DNA of 5,949 bases from Candidatus Aminicenantota bacterium (GCA_030614645.1 JAUWTR010000123.1:1-5949), one strand, 5' to 3'; counted from the stretch's first letter, positions 1 through 5,892 are shown. Program-made: numbers and translations. The notes: a model not told the origin generated them from the sequence alone.

Positions 1-1075
1 GATGTTGTTGGCAAAATTCTTTTGGAACATTATAAGGGTAATGAATGTCCATATAGTGTAGATAGGCAAAGAAAGGTTTTCTTTTGTTTTTATTAAGCCA
101 AGAAATAAATTGATTAGTGACTTTTTCGCCGTCTGCTAAAACAATATCTTTATAATGTTGAAAGCCTTGTTGGAAGTTCCTCTTTTTAGTAATATATGGG
201 TTCGTCTGAACAGCCATGGTAGAGTAATTCTTATTTCTTAACATTTCTGCAAGAGTCAGGCATTTAGGGTTGAGATTATCTGTCCATCTAACGGCCTTAT
301 GTTCGTGGGGATATAATGATGTGAGAATAGAACCAATAGATGGTTTAGTCCAAGGGGAATTGCTCATTGCTTTTTCGAAAAATAGACTTTTCTCAGCAAA
401 CTTATCAATATTTGGGGAAGTATTTTTATTGTATCCATAACATCCTAAATGGTCAGCCCGGAGGGAGTCCGGGACAATCAATAGAATATTCGGCCCTGAA
501 GGCCTATTAAAATATTTTAAGCTAAGGAAAATGATATTAGAGACTATGGCAAATATTATGATTGTTAAAACTATGCTTCGAGTAAGAGAAATATCAACTA
601 TGTTTTTAAGTGTATTTTTAATTCTTTGCAGATTCAATTTTGATATTATCAAGCAAGCTAATAAAAGAACAAAAATCATTATAGATTGTTCTATAATGAA
701 TGAGTTTGTTATTGGGATTGATATTGATTTAACCAATACATAAATCACCCAGAGGAAAAGCACACATAAAAAAATAGCTCTGAGTAATGATGCCAATTTT
801 TTTTTATTGTTTATTTTAAACTCGATATCAGGGGAAAACATTTTTTTTATTCCAAGAAAGTATATTACAAGCAGTATATGTAAGGTCGCTGCTATTATTA
901 AACCAATAATGGCTCCTTTGTTAAGATTATTAATGAAGACGGAAATTGTAAGAAAATACATTTTATTTTGTAAGTAATGTTGATTAATAACAATATGAAG
1001 GGTGTTTATTAATCCCCCCAAAAAACCGAATAATATTCCCCATATTTCAAGGCGGATTGGCTTTAATATATTCAT
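1..1075 (-). CDS. Membrane-anchored sulfatase-like (alkaline phosphatase fold) protein, 3' end outside window
   Basis: The frame is open from an ATG at 1075 to the left edge (358 codons), so the C-terminus is missing. Five hydrophobic helices are visible, roughly residues 9-31, 53-75, 97-116, 126-146 and 167-187. The catalytic domain then begins outside the membrane. Family motifs are GPNILLIVPDSLRADHLGCYG (residues 194-214, metal-binding D203), TSPNIDKFA, then SPWTKPSIGSILTSLYP, and LHYMDIHYPY (D343, H345). In sulfatases the CxPSR motif carries the cysteine that becomes formylglycine. Here the aligned residues are T243-K-P-S-I, so a Thr replaces Cys and Ile replaces Arg. The protein is therefore probably not an FGly sulfatase. 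It may use Thr as nucleophile, as LtaS/EptA-type transferases do (inference). The second half of the domain, with its DHG metal site, lies outside the window. The start is supported by AAGGA 9 nt upstream (1085-1089). It lies 59 nt downstream of a gene of the same architecture and may be co-transcribed. The sequence is very AT-rich. The substrate is unknown. Confidence 0.88.
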   Translation of the reverse strand, partial: MNILKPIRLEIWGILFGFLGGLINTLHIVINQHYLQNKMYFLTISVFINNLNKGAIIGLIIAATLHILLVIYFLGIKKMFSPDIEFKINNKKKLASLLRAIFLCVLFLWVIYVLVKSISIPITNSFIIEQSIMIFVLLLACLIISKLNLQRIKNTLKNIVDISLTRSIVLTIIIFAIVSNIIFLSLKYFNRPSGPNILLIVPDSLRADHLGCYGYNKNTSPNIDKFAEKSLFFEKAMSNSPWTKPSIGSILTSLYPHEHKAVRWTDNLNPKCLTLAEMLRNKNYSTMAVQTNPYITKKRNFQQGFQHYKDIVLADGEKVTNQFISWLNKNKRKPFFAYLHYMDIHYPYNVPKEFCQQH

Positions 1076-1084
1076 AATGGATAT

Positions 1085-1114
1085 TCCTTAAATTTGCACT
1101 TTTTTATGATAGCA
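1085..1114 (-). promoter_or_regulatory. Possible extended -10 promoter and Shine-Dalgarno ahead of the downstream sulfatase-like gene
   Basis: In the 59-nt gap between the two sulfatase-like genes, the minus strand shows TGCTATCAT (1114-1106), a TGn-TATAAT-type extended -10 with no good -35. AAGGA follows at 1089-1085, 9 nt before the ATG. The ribosome-binding site is convincing. The promoter is tentative, and the gene may simply be read from the upstream transcript. Confidence 0.35.
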
Positions 1115-1134
1115 TACATATTTTTATAAACGTT

Positions 1135-3132
1135 CTATTCAAAAATCTCATTTTTGTAATGCTGTGACAGCTGTTTTATTAATTCCTTATATATATCTGG
1201 ATACATTTCAGAGACATCGTTTTTGCATTCCGGGTCATCTGTGAGGAAAAACAGAGAGGCAGCTTTTCCTTTAACGTCTTTTCTTACAAGGGGCTCTACT
1301 ATAAGTTTCCACTCCAAGTTTTGAATAGCTCTCTGCTTGCGGTTAATAATCTTTTTGTGCAGGTCTGGTTTAACGGTTATAATCCCCTGTTTATTAAATT
1401 TGTAAAAAAAGAATCCTTCATTTAGCATTTCTTGCAAAGCAAGGCCGACTCCCCCCGGGACATCAATAGAGAATCCTGTCTCTAAAATAATGCTGTTATT
1501 TAAACTTTTATGATCTGATGAATCATTATTAATAAGGGTTTTAAGGCTCATGCCGTCGAAATTGAAAATATTAAGATCTTCGCCTAATAAATCCAGCACT
1601 GTGGGAGTTATGTCAATAGTCCGGGTCAGTTCTTGTATTTCACGGTGTTTATTTACATTATTTGGTTTTAAGGCTACTATAATTCGGTTCTGCGCCGAAT
1701 CTCTAAGATTTGTTCCATGTCCATACAAAGTTTCTCCGTGGTCAGAAAGTATAACTATAATAGAGTTTTTATATAGGCCCTTTTTTTTGAGTGCTTTTAG
1801 GAATTTTCCTAACTGAGTATCTGCCATTCTAAGAGCACCATCGTATTCCCTGAATGGATTATTAGATTCGTCATAAAATAGATAGGGATAAGGTGCTGGG
1901 GTTGAATAAGGCCAATGTGGAGCACAAAAATGAACAGTTAAAAAGAATTTTTTCTTAGCCTGTAAGGTTGTTAAGAATGCAGATAGTTCATTATTGAAGT
2001 ATTGAGGTTTATAAAGATGATATACTGCTCTATTTATATCTAAGAAATTAAACAATTTATATCCAAGAGGGTTGTTAAAAAAAACGTTTGTCAAACTGAA
2101 ATCATGGAAACTTCCCATAATAAAATCTTTGACACCAATAATTGGGTGACGCTTATATTGGATGCCATCCTTTTTATGGATATTGCAGAACCTTGTTTCG
2201 TCGGTAAAATAAGCTGTGAAATATCCTTTTTGGTCATGCAAAAAGTTTGAAATTGTCATGGCTTCTTGATTGATGAACTTGCGGTTCATTAGGTTATATC
2301 TTACGCCTGAAGTTTTTGGGTATTGCCCTGTCAAAATTGAGTACCAAGAAGGGAAGGTTCTTGCGAGAGGTGTGTAGCAATTCTTGAAGACGATATTTTT
2401 CTTTAAAAATCTATCTAAATTAGGGGTTGTATCATATTGATAGTCAAAATATTTTGTATGTTCTGGATTTAAAGAATCAATTCCAATAAAAATGATATTG
2501 GGTCCTGTGTTTACAGTATTAGGGTAAATAGAAGCAAAAATGTTTTTAAAGTGATAGAGAGGGTTTAGGTTGTATATCAAAATTATTCCTAGAAATCCCC
2601 AGGTCAGAATTTTTGCTTTTTTTGTGCTGTATTTGAGAGTTAAATATAAGAATCCTGAAAAGTATATGAAGAAAAGAGTATAGGCTATTATTTTATGTAT
2701 TAGGTAATTTTCTGGGCTAAGAATGGTATCTCCAAATTCAGTTATTTTTGAGGAGGGATAACTTGCATAATTAAACAGGTACAGAGAGCTGATGAAAAAA
2801 ACATTGACAAGAAGAAATAGCAAGCTTTTTTTGGAAGCATGTCTGAAAAATTTCCTTTTTGAAAGACTCTTTGAAACCAGAGTAATGTACTTGTAGTTTA
2901 TTAAAGCAAAAATGACATAGATTGTAATAAGAATAAAGAAATACAGGGCAATGTCATACTTTAATAAATTTAAACTCTCTTTGATTTTACCGAAAAAACT
3001 GCTGGTCAACTTTCCTTTTGAATAATTAGTGATATAGGAGAAGAAATTGATGAATAATTCTGAAATAAACAGCAAAAGGTATAAAAATAGAGAATAGAAC
3101 AGCAATTTTTTATTTGATATTTCATTTTTCAT
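1135..3132 (-). CDS. Membrane-anchored sulfatase-like phospho-transferase/hydrolase, Thr-type active site
   Basis: A complete 665-residue protein. Five hydrophobic helices lie at about residues 10-35, 60-80, 102-121, 146-166 and 174-194, followed by an extracytoplasmic alkaline-phosphatase-superfamily (sulfatase) domain from about 211 to the end. Visible motifs are NIIFIGIDSLNPEH (metal ligand D219), TTPNLDRF, RTFPSWYSILTGQYP (T259 at the formylglycine position, followed by FPSW instead of xPSR), HFCAPHWPYS (H406), ILSDHGETLYGHG (D464, H465), and TIDITPTVLDLLG near 505-517. The domain looks intact. The Thr nucleophile and five-helix anchor match lipoteichoic acid synthase and lipid A phosphoethanolamine transferases, so transfer of a phospho-group to a surface glycan or lipid is a reasonable but unproven role. 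The Asp usual in the DPHxPY-type motif is Ala404 here. The start ATG at 3132 has only a weak upstream GGA, so the initiation signal is poor. It ends in TAG at 1135-1137, and the frame then stays open for 20 more codons (see findings). GC content is far below that of the que genes next door. Confidence 0.9.
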   Translation of the reverse strand: MKNEISNKKLLFYSLFLYLLLFISELFINFFSYITNYSKGKLTSSFFGKIKESLNLLKYDIALYFFILITIYVIFALINYKYITLVSKSLSKRKFFRHASKKSLLFLLVNVFFISSLYLFNYASYPSSKITEFGDTILSPENYLIHKIIAYTLFFIYFSGFLYLTLKYSTKKAKILTWGFLGIILIYNLNPLYHFKNIFASIYPNTVNTGPNIIFIGIDSLNPEHTKYFDYQYDTTPNLDRFLKKNIVFKNCYTPLARTFPSWYSILTGQYPKTSGVRYNLMNRKFINQEAMTISNFLHDQKGYFTAYFTDETRFCNIHKKDGIQYKRHPIIGVKDFIMGSFHDFSLTNVFFNNPLGYKLFNFLDINRAVYHLYKPQYFNNELSAFLTTLQAKKKFFLTVHFCAPHWPYSTPAPYPYLFYDESNNPFREYDGALRMADTQLGKFLKALKKKGLYKNSIIVILSDHGETLYGHGTNLRDSAQNRIIVALKPNNVNKHREIQELTRTIDITPTVLDLLGEDLNIFNFDGMSLKTLINNDSSDHKSLNNSIILETGFSIDVPGGVGLALQEMLNEGFFFYKFNKQGIITVKPDLHKKIINRKQRAIQNLEWKLIVEPLVRKDVKGKAASLFFLTDDPECKNDVSEMYPDIYKELIKQLSQHYKNEIFE

Positions 3133-3280
3133 GAATAGTCCAGGTTAAATTAGCATATCCTGTTAAAATATGGTTTTAGCCTACATAATAGGAGGAAATT
3201 TTTCAATCGCCTTTAAGGATGAATTCTGAGGTGAATTTTATCATTTAATATCATCTATTATGGTGAAATACAGAGAGGAT
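3133..3280. other. Intergenic gap between queE and the sulfatase-like operon
   Basis: These 148 nt hold no gene. On the minus strand a TTGAAA-like -35 (around 3204) is present, but the matching -10 at 17 nt (TAGGCT) is poor, and TATTAT is only 10 nt away. No confident promoter for the sulfatase-like genes can be named. Short palindromes (CCTTTAAGG, CCTA-N5-TAGG) are present but have no T-run, so there is no convincing terminator for the que operon. The GC content falls sharply across this gap. Confidence 0.5.
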
Positions 3281-3910
3281 TTATTGTATTCCAAATATTT
3301 TATGTAGCTGTGTGCCAACCCTAATATTTTCCAAGCCTTTGGCCGAGCTTTGTTTCAGAAGGTGCATTCCTTCTTTCATCCTGCTTTCCTTATTAGATTC
3401 CGGCTGGAGGAGGATGGGAGTTGTAGGTGGAAATTCCTGGCGGATTTTCCGGACGACATCAAAATCCAGCTCCTCTGTAACCACTAACTTGACCTCCCGG
3501 GCGATTCTGATCAGCTCCGGATGAACGAAATATTTGTCCGGTTTGGGTGAAACTGTATACCAGTCGATCGGAAGTTTTTGAAAACGGGTGCCATTGGTCT
3601 CGATCTGAATTTTCAAATCCTCTCTCTTAATTTTTTGCGAAAGTTCCCGGATATCCTGGAGCAAGGGTTCTCCCCCAGTAATACAGACCCAGTCAGCTGG
3701 GAATTCTTTATGCTGCTGTTTCACCTGTTCTATTACCTGCTGGACGCTAATATCATCCCCGCCTTCCCAGGCATATTTTGTGTCGCAGAAATCGCATCTC
3801 AGGTTGCACCCTGTAAGGCGGACAAAGATTGTAGGTTCGCCCTGGCGCAGGCCTTCCCCTTGAATAGAGGCGAATATTTCATTTACCTTCAAAATAGGTG
3901 GCTGAGGCAT
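3281..3910 (-). CDS. queE: 7-carboxy-7-deazaguanine synthase (radical SAM)
   Basis: QueE is a cytoplasmic radical-SAM enzyme that rearranges 6-carboxy-5,6,7,8-tetrahydropterin into 7-carboxy-7-deazaguanine (CDG), the ring-contraction step toward preQ0 and queuosine. The 209 residues are a normal family length. The N-terminal INEIF-type signature appears as VNEIFASIQGEG (9-20). The 4Fe-4S cluster motif CNLRCDFC (C35, C39, C42; CX3CX2C) is intact. The SAM-binding glycine motif is TGGEPL (78-83). SPKPD (121-125) and the C-terminal QLHKIFG are typical of QueE. The start chosen is ATG 3910, with GGGA 8 nt upstream. It lies inside queD, giving a 32-nt overlap in different frames. A later TTG at codon 7 would reduce the overlap but has no ribosome-binding site. 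It is the last gene of queC-queD-queE, stopping in TAA. No clear terminator follows. Confidence 0.96.
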   Translation of the reverse strand: MPQPPILKVNEIFASIQGEGLRQGEPTIFVRLTGCNLRCDFCDTKYAWEGGDDISVQQVIEQVKQQHKEFPADWVCITGGEPLLQDIRELSQKIKREDLKIQIETNGTRFQKLPIDWYTVSPKPDKYFVHPELIRIAREVKLVVTEELDFDVVRKIRQEFPPTTPILLQPESNKESRMKEGMHLLKQSSAKGLENIRVGTQLHKIFGIQ

Positions 3911-4226
3911 CTTCCGATTCCCACACGGTTACTTCCTGTACCGGATACTGCTTTTTCAATTCTAGGTAAAAATGCTTGGCAAGATTTTCTGCCGAGGGGT
4001 TAAATTCATAGATCTCATTTAGAAGGGTGTGATCCGGGAGGATCTCAGTCAATTTCTTCTTGATCTCTGTGAAATCGATGCCGATTCCTATATTGTCAAG
4101 TTTGTCTACTCTAAGATTTACCTCAACCTGAAAAGTATGGCCATGGATTCTCTCGCACTTGCCCTTATATTCCTTTAGAAAATGGGCGGCTTGGAATTTT
4201 TCTCTTACTTTTAATATCCAGCTCAT
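3879..4226 (-). CDS. queD: 6-carboxy-5,6,7,8-tetrahydropterin synthase
   Basis: QueD is a small tunnelling-fold zinc enzyme, a homologue of 6-pyruvoyltetrahydropterin synthase. It converts 7,8-dihydroneopterin triphosphate to 6-carboxytetrahydropterin, releasing acetaldehyde and triphosphate, and so supplies QueE. The 115 residues fit the family. The zinc ligands are H15 (in FQAAHFL) and H28/H30 (in CERIHGH). The catalytic cysteine is C24, four residues before the HGH. D65-H66 in LPDHTLLNE and the pterin-anchoring glutamate E103 in VTVWES are present, as is NPSAENLA. The start ATG at 4226 overlaps the queC stop as ATGA (4 nt), which suggests translational coupling. It also has a strong AAGGAAGG (4233-4240) 6 nt upstream, so it can initiate independently. 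Its 3' end overlaps queE by 32 nt. It needs FolE-derived substrate, and folE is not in this window. Confidence 0.96.
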   Translation of the reverse strand: MSWILKVREKFQAAHFLKEYKGKCERIHGHTFQVEVNLRVDKLDNIGIGIDFTEIKKKLTEILPDHTLLNEIYEFNPSAENLAKHFYLELKKQYPVQEVTVWESEDASATYFEGK

Positions 4227-4918
4227 ATTTTTCCTTCCTTTTCTAACCTGATTATAAGGTGGTCTTTCTCCCCAACTTCATCCCAGGCTTTCTGTCGCAG
4301 GAGACAGGAGGAGCATTTAAAACAAGGGATCTCCATCCCTGCATAACAGGAAATTGAGTATGAATAATCAGCTCCCATTGCCAGGCCTTCCCGGATAATT
4401 TGGGATTTTTTTTTGCTGATAAAAGGAGCATGCAGGGAAAAATTCTCATCCTCAAACACTGCTTTTGTCCCCAAGTTTACAGCTGATTGCATGGCCTTAA
4501 CAAAGGCCTCGCTGGTGTCGGGATAATCCGGGGAATCGATGACATTAAATCCGCAGATTATATCCCTAATATTTTTTGTTTCAGCCCAGGCTGCGGCTAT
4601 AGATAGGAAAATTCCATTGCGGAATGGGACATAAGTAGCTGGGGGGCCGTTATGGAGTTTGCCGGCATGGCTGAATTCAGGCACCTGAATAGCGGGGTCC
4701 GTTAAGGCAGACCCTCCGATTTGAGTAAGGTCAAACTGGAATACTTTGGGGGCTACATTTAGTTTTTTTGTTACTTTTTGGGCTGATCTTAATTCGACTC
4801 TGTGACGCTGGCCATAGTCGATCGAAAGGGCGTTTACTTTGTCAAACCGGTTACAGGCCCAGTATAATGCTGTAGTCGAATCGATACCCCCGGAGTACAG
4901 TACAATACTTTCTTTCAT
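4223..4918 (-). CDS. queC: 7-cyano-7-deazaguanine (preQ0) synthase
   Basis: QueC is an ATP-dependent PP-loop enzyme that converts CDG and ammonia to preQ0, the last step shared by the queuosine, archaeosine and 7-deazaguanine DNA-modification routes. The 231 residues are the usual length. The PP-loop is YSGGIDSTTA (SGGIDS at 9-14), followed by LSIDYGQRH (31-39), VPFRNGIFLSIAAAWAE (97-113) and DYPDTSEAF (131-139). The C-terminal zinc site is complete: C191, C199, C202 and C205 in the form CX7CX2CX2C. It is the first gene of the operon. A near-consensus promoter lies only about 10 nt upstream of the predicted transcript start. The SD-like sequence AAAGTA is weak. Codons 169-171 are an uninterrupted run of nine A (coding strand, 4414-4406), a possible slippage site. 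The stop TGA overlaps the queD start. Confidence 0.97.
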   Translation of the reverse strand: MKESIVLYSGGIDSTTALYWACNRFDKVNALSIDYGQRHRVELRSAQKVTKKLNVAPKVFQFDLTQIGGSALTDPAIQVPEFSHAGKLHNGPPATYVPFRNGIFLSIAAAWAETKNIRDIICGFNVIDSPDYPDTSEAFVKAMQSAVNLGTKAVFEDENFSLHAPFISKKKSQIIREGLAMGADYSYSISCYAGMEIPCFKCSSCLLRQKAWDEVGEKDHLIIRLEKEGKI

Positions 4919-4934
4919 TTCATTACTTTATTCG

Positions 4935-4963
4935 ATAATAGATTAAACCCTGATTTTTTTCAA
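4935..4963 (-). promoter_or_regulatory. Sigma-70-type promoter for queC-queD-queE
   Basis: On the minus strand, -35 TTGAAA (4963-4958) and -10 TATTAT (4940-4935) are separated by exactly 17 nt. Each hexamer differs from consensus at one or two positions. The start of transcription would fall near 4928, about 10 nt before the queC ATG, so the leader is very short and holds no riboswitch. The position and spacing are seen in the sequence. Promoter activity is inferred. Confidence 0.7.
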
Positions 4964-4974
4964 GCTGGCTTTAC

Positions 4975-5003
4975 TTAGTATCTCCTTTTTGCAATACTAT
5001 ATA
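4975..5003 (+). promoter_or_regulatory. Possible promoter of the divergent plus-strand gene, giving a near-leaderless transcript
   Basis: TTAGTA (4975-4980) and TATATA (4998-5003) are 17 nt apart. The -35 is poor (3 of 6). TATACT at 5000-5005 is an alternative -10. Either would start transcription at about 5010-5012, directly in front of the ATG at 5013. No Shine-Dalgarno sequence precedes that ATG, which would fit leaderless initiation. This is a weak call. Confidence 0.3.
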
Positions 5004-5012
5004 CTCTTAGCC

Positions 5013-5792
5013 ATGGATAAAGAAGCGCTTAAAGAAAAACAACAAAAACCTCAAGAGAATACTCTTAATAATTATTATGAATTGCTTTCATCTGTCCGGA
5101 AAGGTCATGACCTTACAGTAAGGGATGACCAGTATGATTTCCTTGCACTTCTGGATGGGATTAGATACTGCCGGAGGAAAGGCTCGAGGTTTCGTTTAAT
5201 TGATTCCGGAGTATTTGAGCGGCTTCAGCTTGAGAGGCTGCTTAATACTGGTGTGATTTTTTATACTTCGGATGAGTTTAGAAAAGATCCTCAGGAACTG
5301 GCAGAATTGTTAAGATTTTGCCGGGGAAAAAAGACATTAATGGCCTTTTTTATTAAGGGAGCAATTAAAGCGGAGGAGGAATCCGAGTCCCTTCAATTTG
5401 CTGATATAGTTTCCCTTGGGCTGAGAGGAGCTTATCTTTATACCTCAAATAAAGAAAAAGAAAGAGACTTATCTTTGTTAAACCAGCTGGCGGCTAGTTG
5501 TTGTTCTGGAAAAAGCCGGCTTGTCTACTACCATCACGGTGCGCTTGACCCTGCTCTTGTTGAAGTGGGGAGGAATGGTGCCTGGATTCATATATCCGAC
5601 AAAAGTATACAGAGCGAGGAAGACCATCCGGTTTTAAAGGATATTGTAAAATCCACCCGCTCATCCGGCGCAAATATTGTTATATACCTTGAAAAAAAGC
5701 CGGATTATATGCTTTTCCAGAAGGTCATTAAAGCCGGAGCTCATGTGTTGTTTGATAGGATCCAAGTCGATTATAGATCTCCTTTAAAATAG
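5013..5792 (+). CDS. Uncharacterised protein, predicted alpha/beta barrel-like
   Basis: I do not recognise this 259-residue protein. It starts with a charged segment (MDKEALKEKQQKPQEN), then a helical region. From residue 59 it alternates short hydrophobic strands with charged helices: RFRLIDS (59-65), VIFYTS (81-86), LMAFFIKG (109-116), GAYLYTS (139-145), RLVYYHHG (169-176), AWIHIS (190-195), NIVIYLE (221-227) and HVLFDRI (244-250). Eight such units suggest a TIM-barrel-like fold (inference from pattern). No signal peptide or membrane segment is seen, so it is probably cytoplasmic. Possible functional residues are D64, H174-H175 and D248, all at strand ends. ATG 5013 was chosen over a TTG at 4989, which would add MQYYILLA and which would itself lie within the likely promoter. 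Neither has a Shine-Dalgarno. The gene is divergent from queC across 94 nt, which may imply shared control but does not establish a role in preQ0 metabolism. It ends in TAG, after which the frame continues for 23 codons. Confidence 0.8.
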   Translation: MDKEALKEKQQKPQENTLNNYYELLSSVRKGHDLTVRDDQYDFLALLDGIRYCRRKGSRFRLIDSGVFERLQLERLLNTGVIFYTSDEFRKDPQELAELLRFCRGKKTLMAFFIKGAIKAEEESESLQFADIVSLGLRGAYLYTSNKEKERDLSLLNQLAASCCSGKSRLVYYHHGALDPALVEVGRNGAWIHISDKSIQSEEDHPVLKDIVKSTRSSGANIVIYLEKKPDYMLFQKVIKAGAHVLFDRIQVDYRSPLK

Positions 5793-5864
5793 CTGGAACA
5801 AGCTGCAGCAAGAAAAAAGCTTGATTCCCGGGCATATTATCTCTACCAGACATCTATGCTTTAA
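5793..5864 (+). other. In-frame open extension after the amber stop of the plus-strand gene
   Basis: Directly after TAG (5790-5792) the same frame reads 23 sense codons and then TAA (5862-5864). It begins LEQAAARKK and ends YYLYQTSML. The composition is ordinary protein-like and fits an amphipathic closing helix after the last predicted strand. It may be a lost C-terminus (nonsense mutation or sequencing error), a readthrough extension, or chance. Confidence 0.4.
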
Positions 5865-5892
5865 TTGTGGCCGGCCCAATTATTATTTTTTT
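5862..5892 (+). terminator. Rho-independent terminator of the plus-strand gene
   Basis: Left arm TAATTG-(T)-GG (5862-5870, one bulged T), loop CCGG (5871-5874) and right arm CCCAATTA (5875-5882) form an eight-base-pair stem. It is followed by TTATTTTTTT (5883-5892), ending in seven T. The stem begins exactly at the TAA that ends the readthrough extension, about 70 nt after the amber stop. It works only for the plus strand, since on the minus strand the stem is followed by AAGCATAG rather than a T-run. The T-tract overlaps the last codons of the convergent gene. Confidence 0.65.

Noticed and set aside
531..743. A 70-codon plus-strand open frame with hydrophobic content
   Set aside because: It is antisense to the membrane helices of the truncated sulfatase-like gene, whose minus-strand frame is continuous and motif-bearing.
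1550..1816. An 88-codon plus-strand open frame
   Set aside because: It is antisense to the catalytic DHG region of the complete sulfatase-like gene. No ribosome-binding site or recognisable motif.
3312..3524. A 70-codon plus-strand open frame
   Set aside because: It is antisense to the C-terminal half of queE and has no independent support.
3578..4003. A 141-codon plus-strand open frame across queD and queE
   Set aside because: It lies antisense to two certain genes with full catalytic motifs, and its translation has no family features.
4252..4455. A 67-codon minus-strand open frame within queC
   Set aside because: It overlaps the well-conserved queC zinc-site region in another frame and shows no protein family features.
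4980..4990. AAAAAGGAGAT on the minus strand, a perfect Shine-Dalgarno-like sequence
   Set aside because: It is followed by ACTAAGTAAAG with no start codon in range and lies upstream of the queC promoter, so it serves no visible gene.
4919..5012. Possible preQ1 riboswitch ahead of queC
   Set aside because: The predicted leader is about 10 nt, too short for any preQ1 aptamer, and no matching hairpin with an A-rich tail is visible.
5193..5213. LIDSGVFE in the unknown plus-strand protein, resembling the DSGGF motif of tRNA-guanine transglycosylase and DpdA
   Set aside because: No other transglycosylase features are visible (no GGL-type glycine motif, no CxCxxC zinc site, and the protein is much shorter), so the resemblance is superficial despite the que neighbours.
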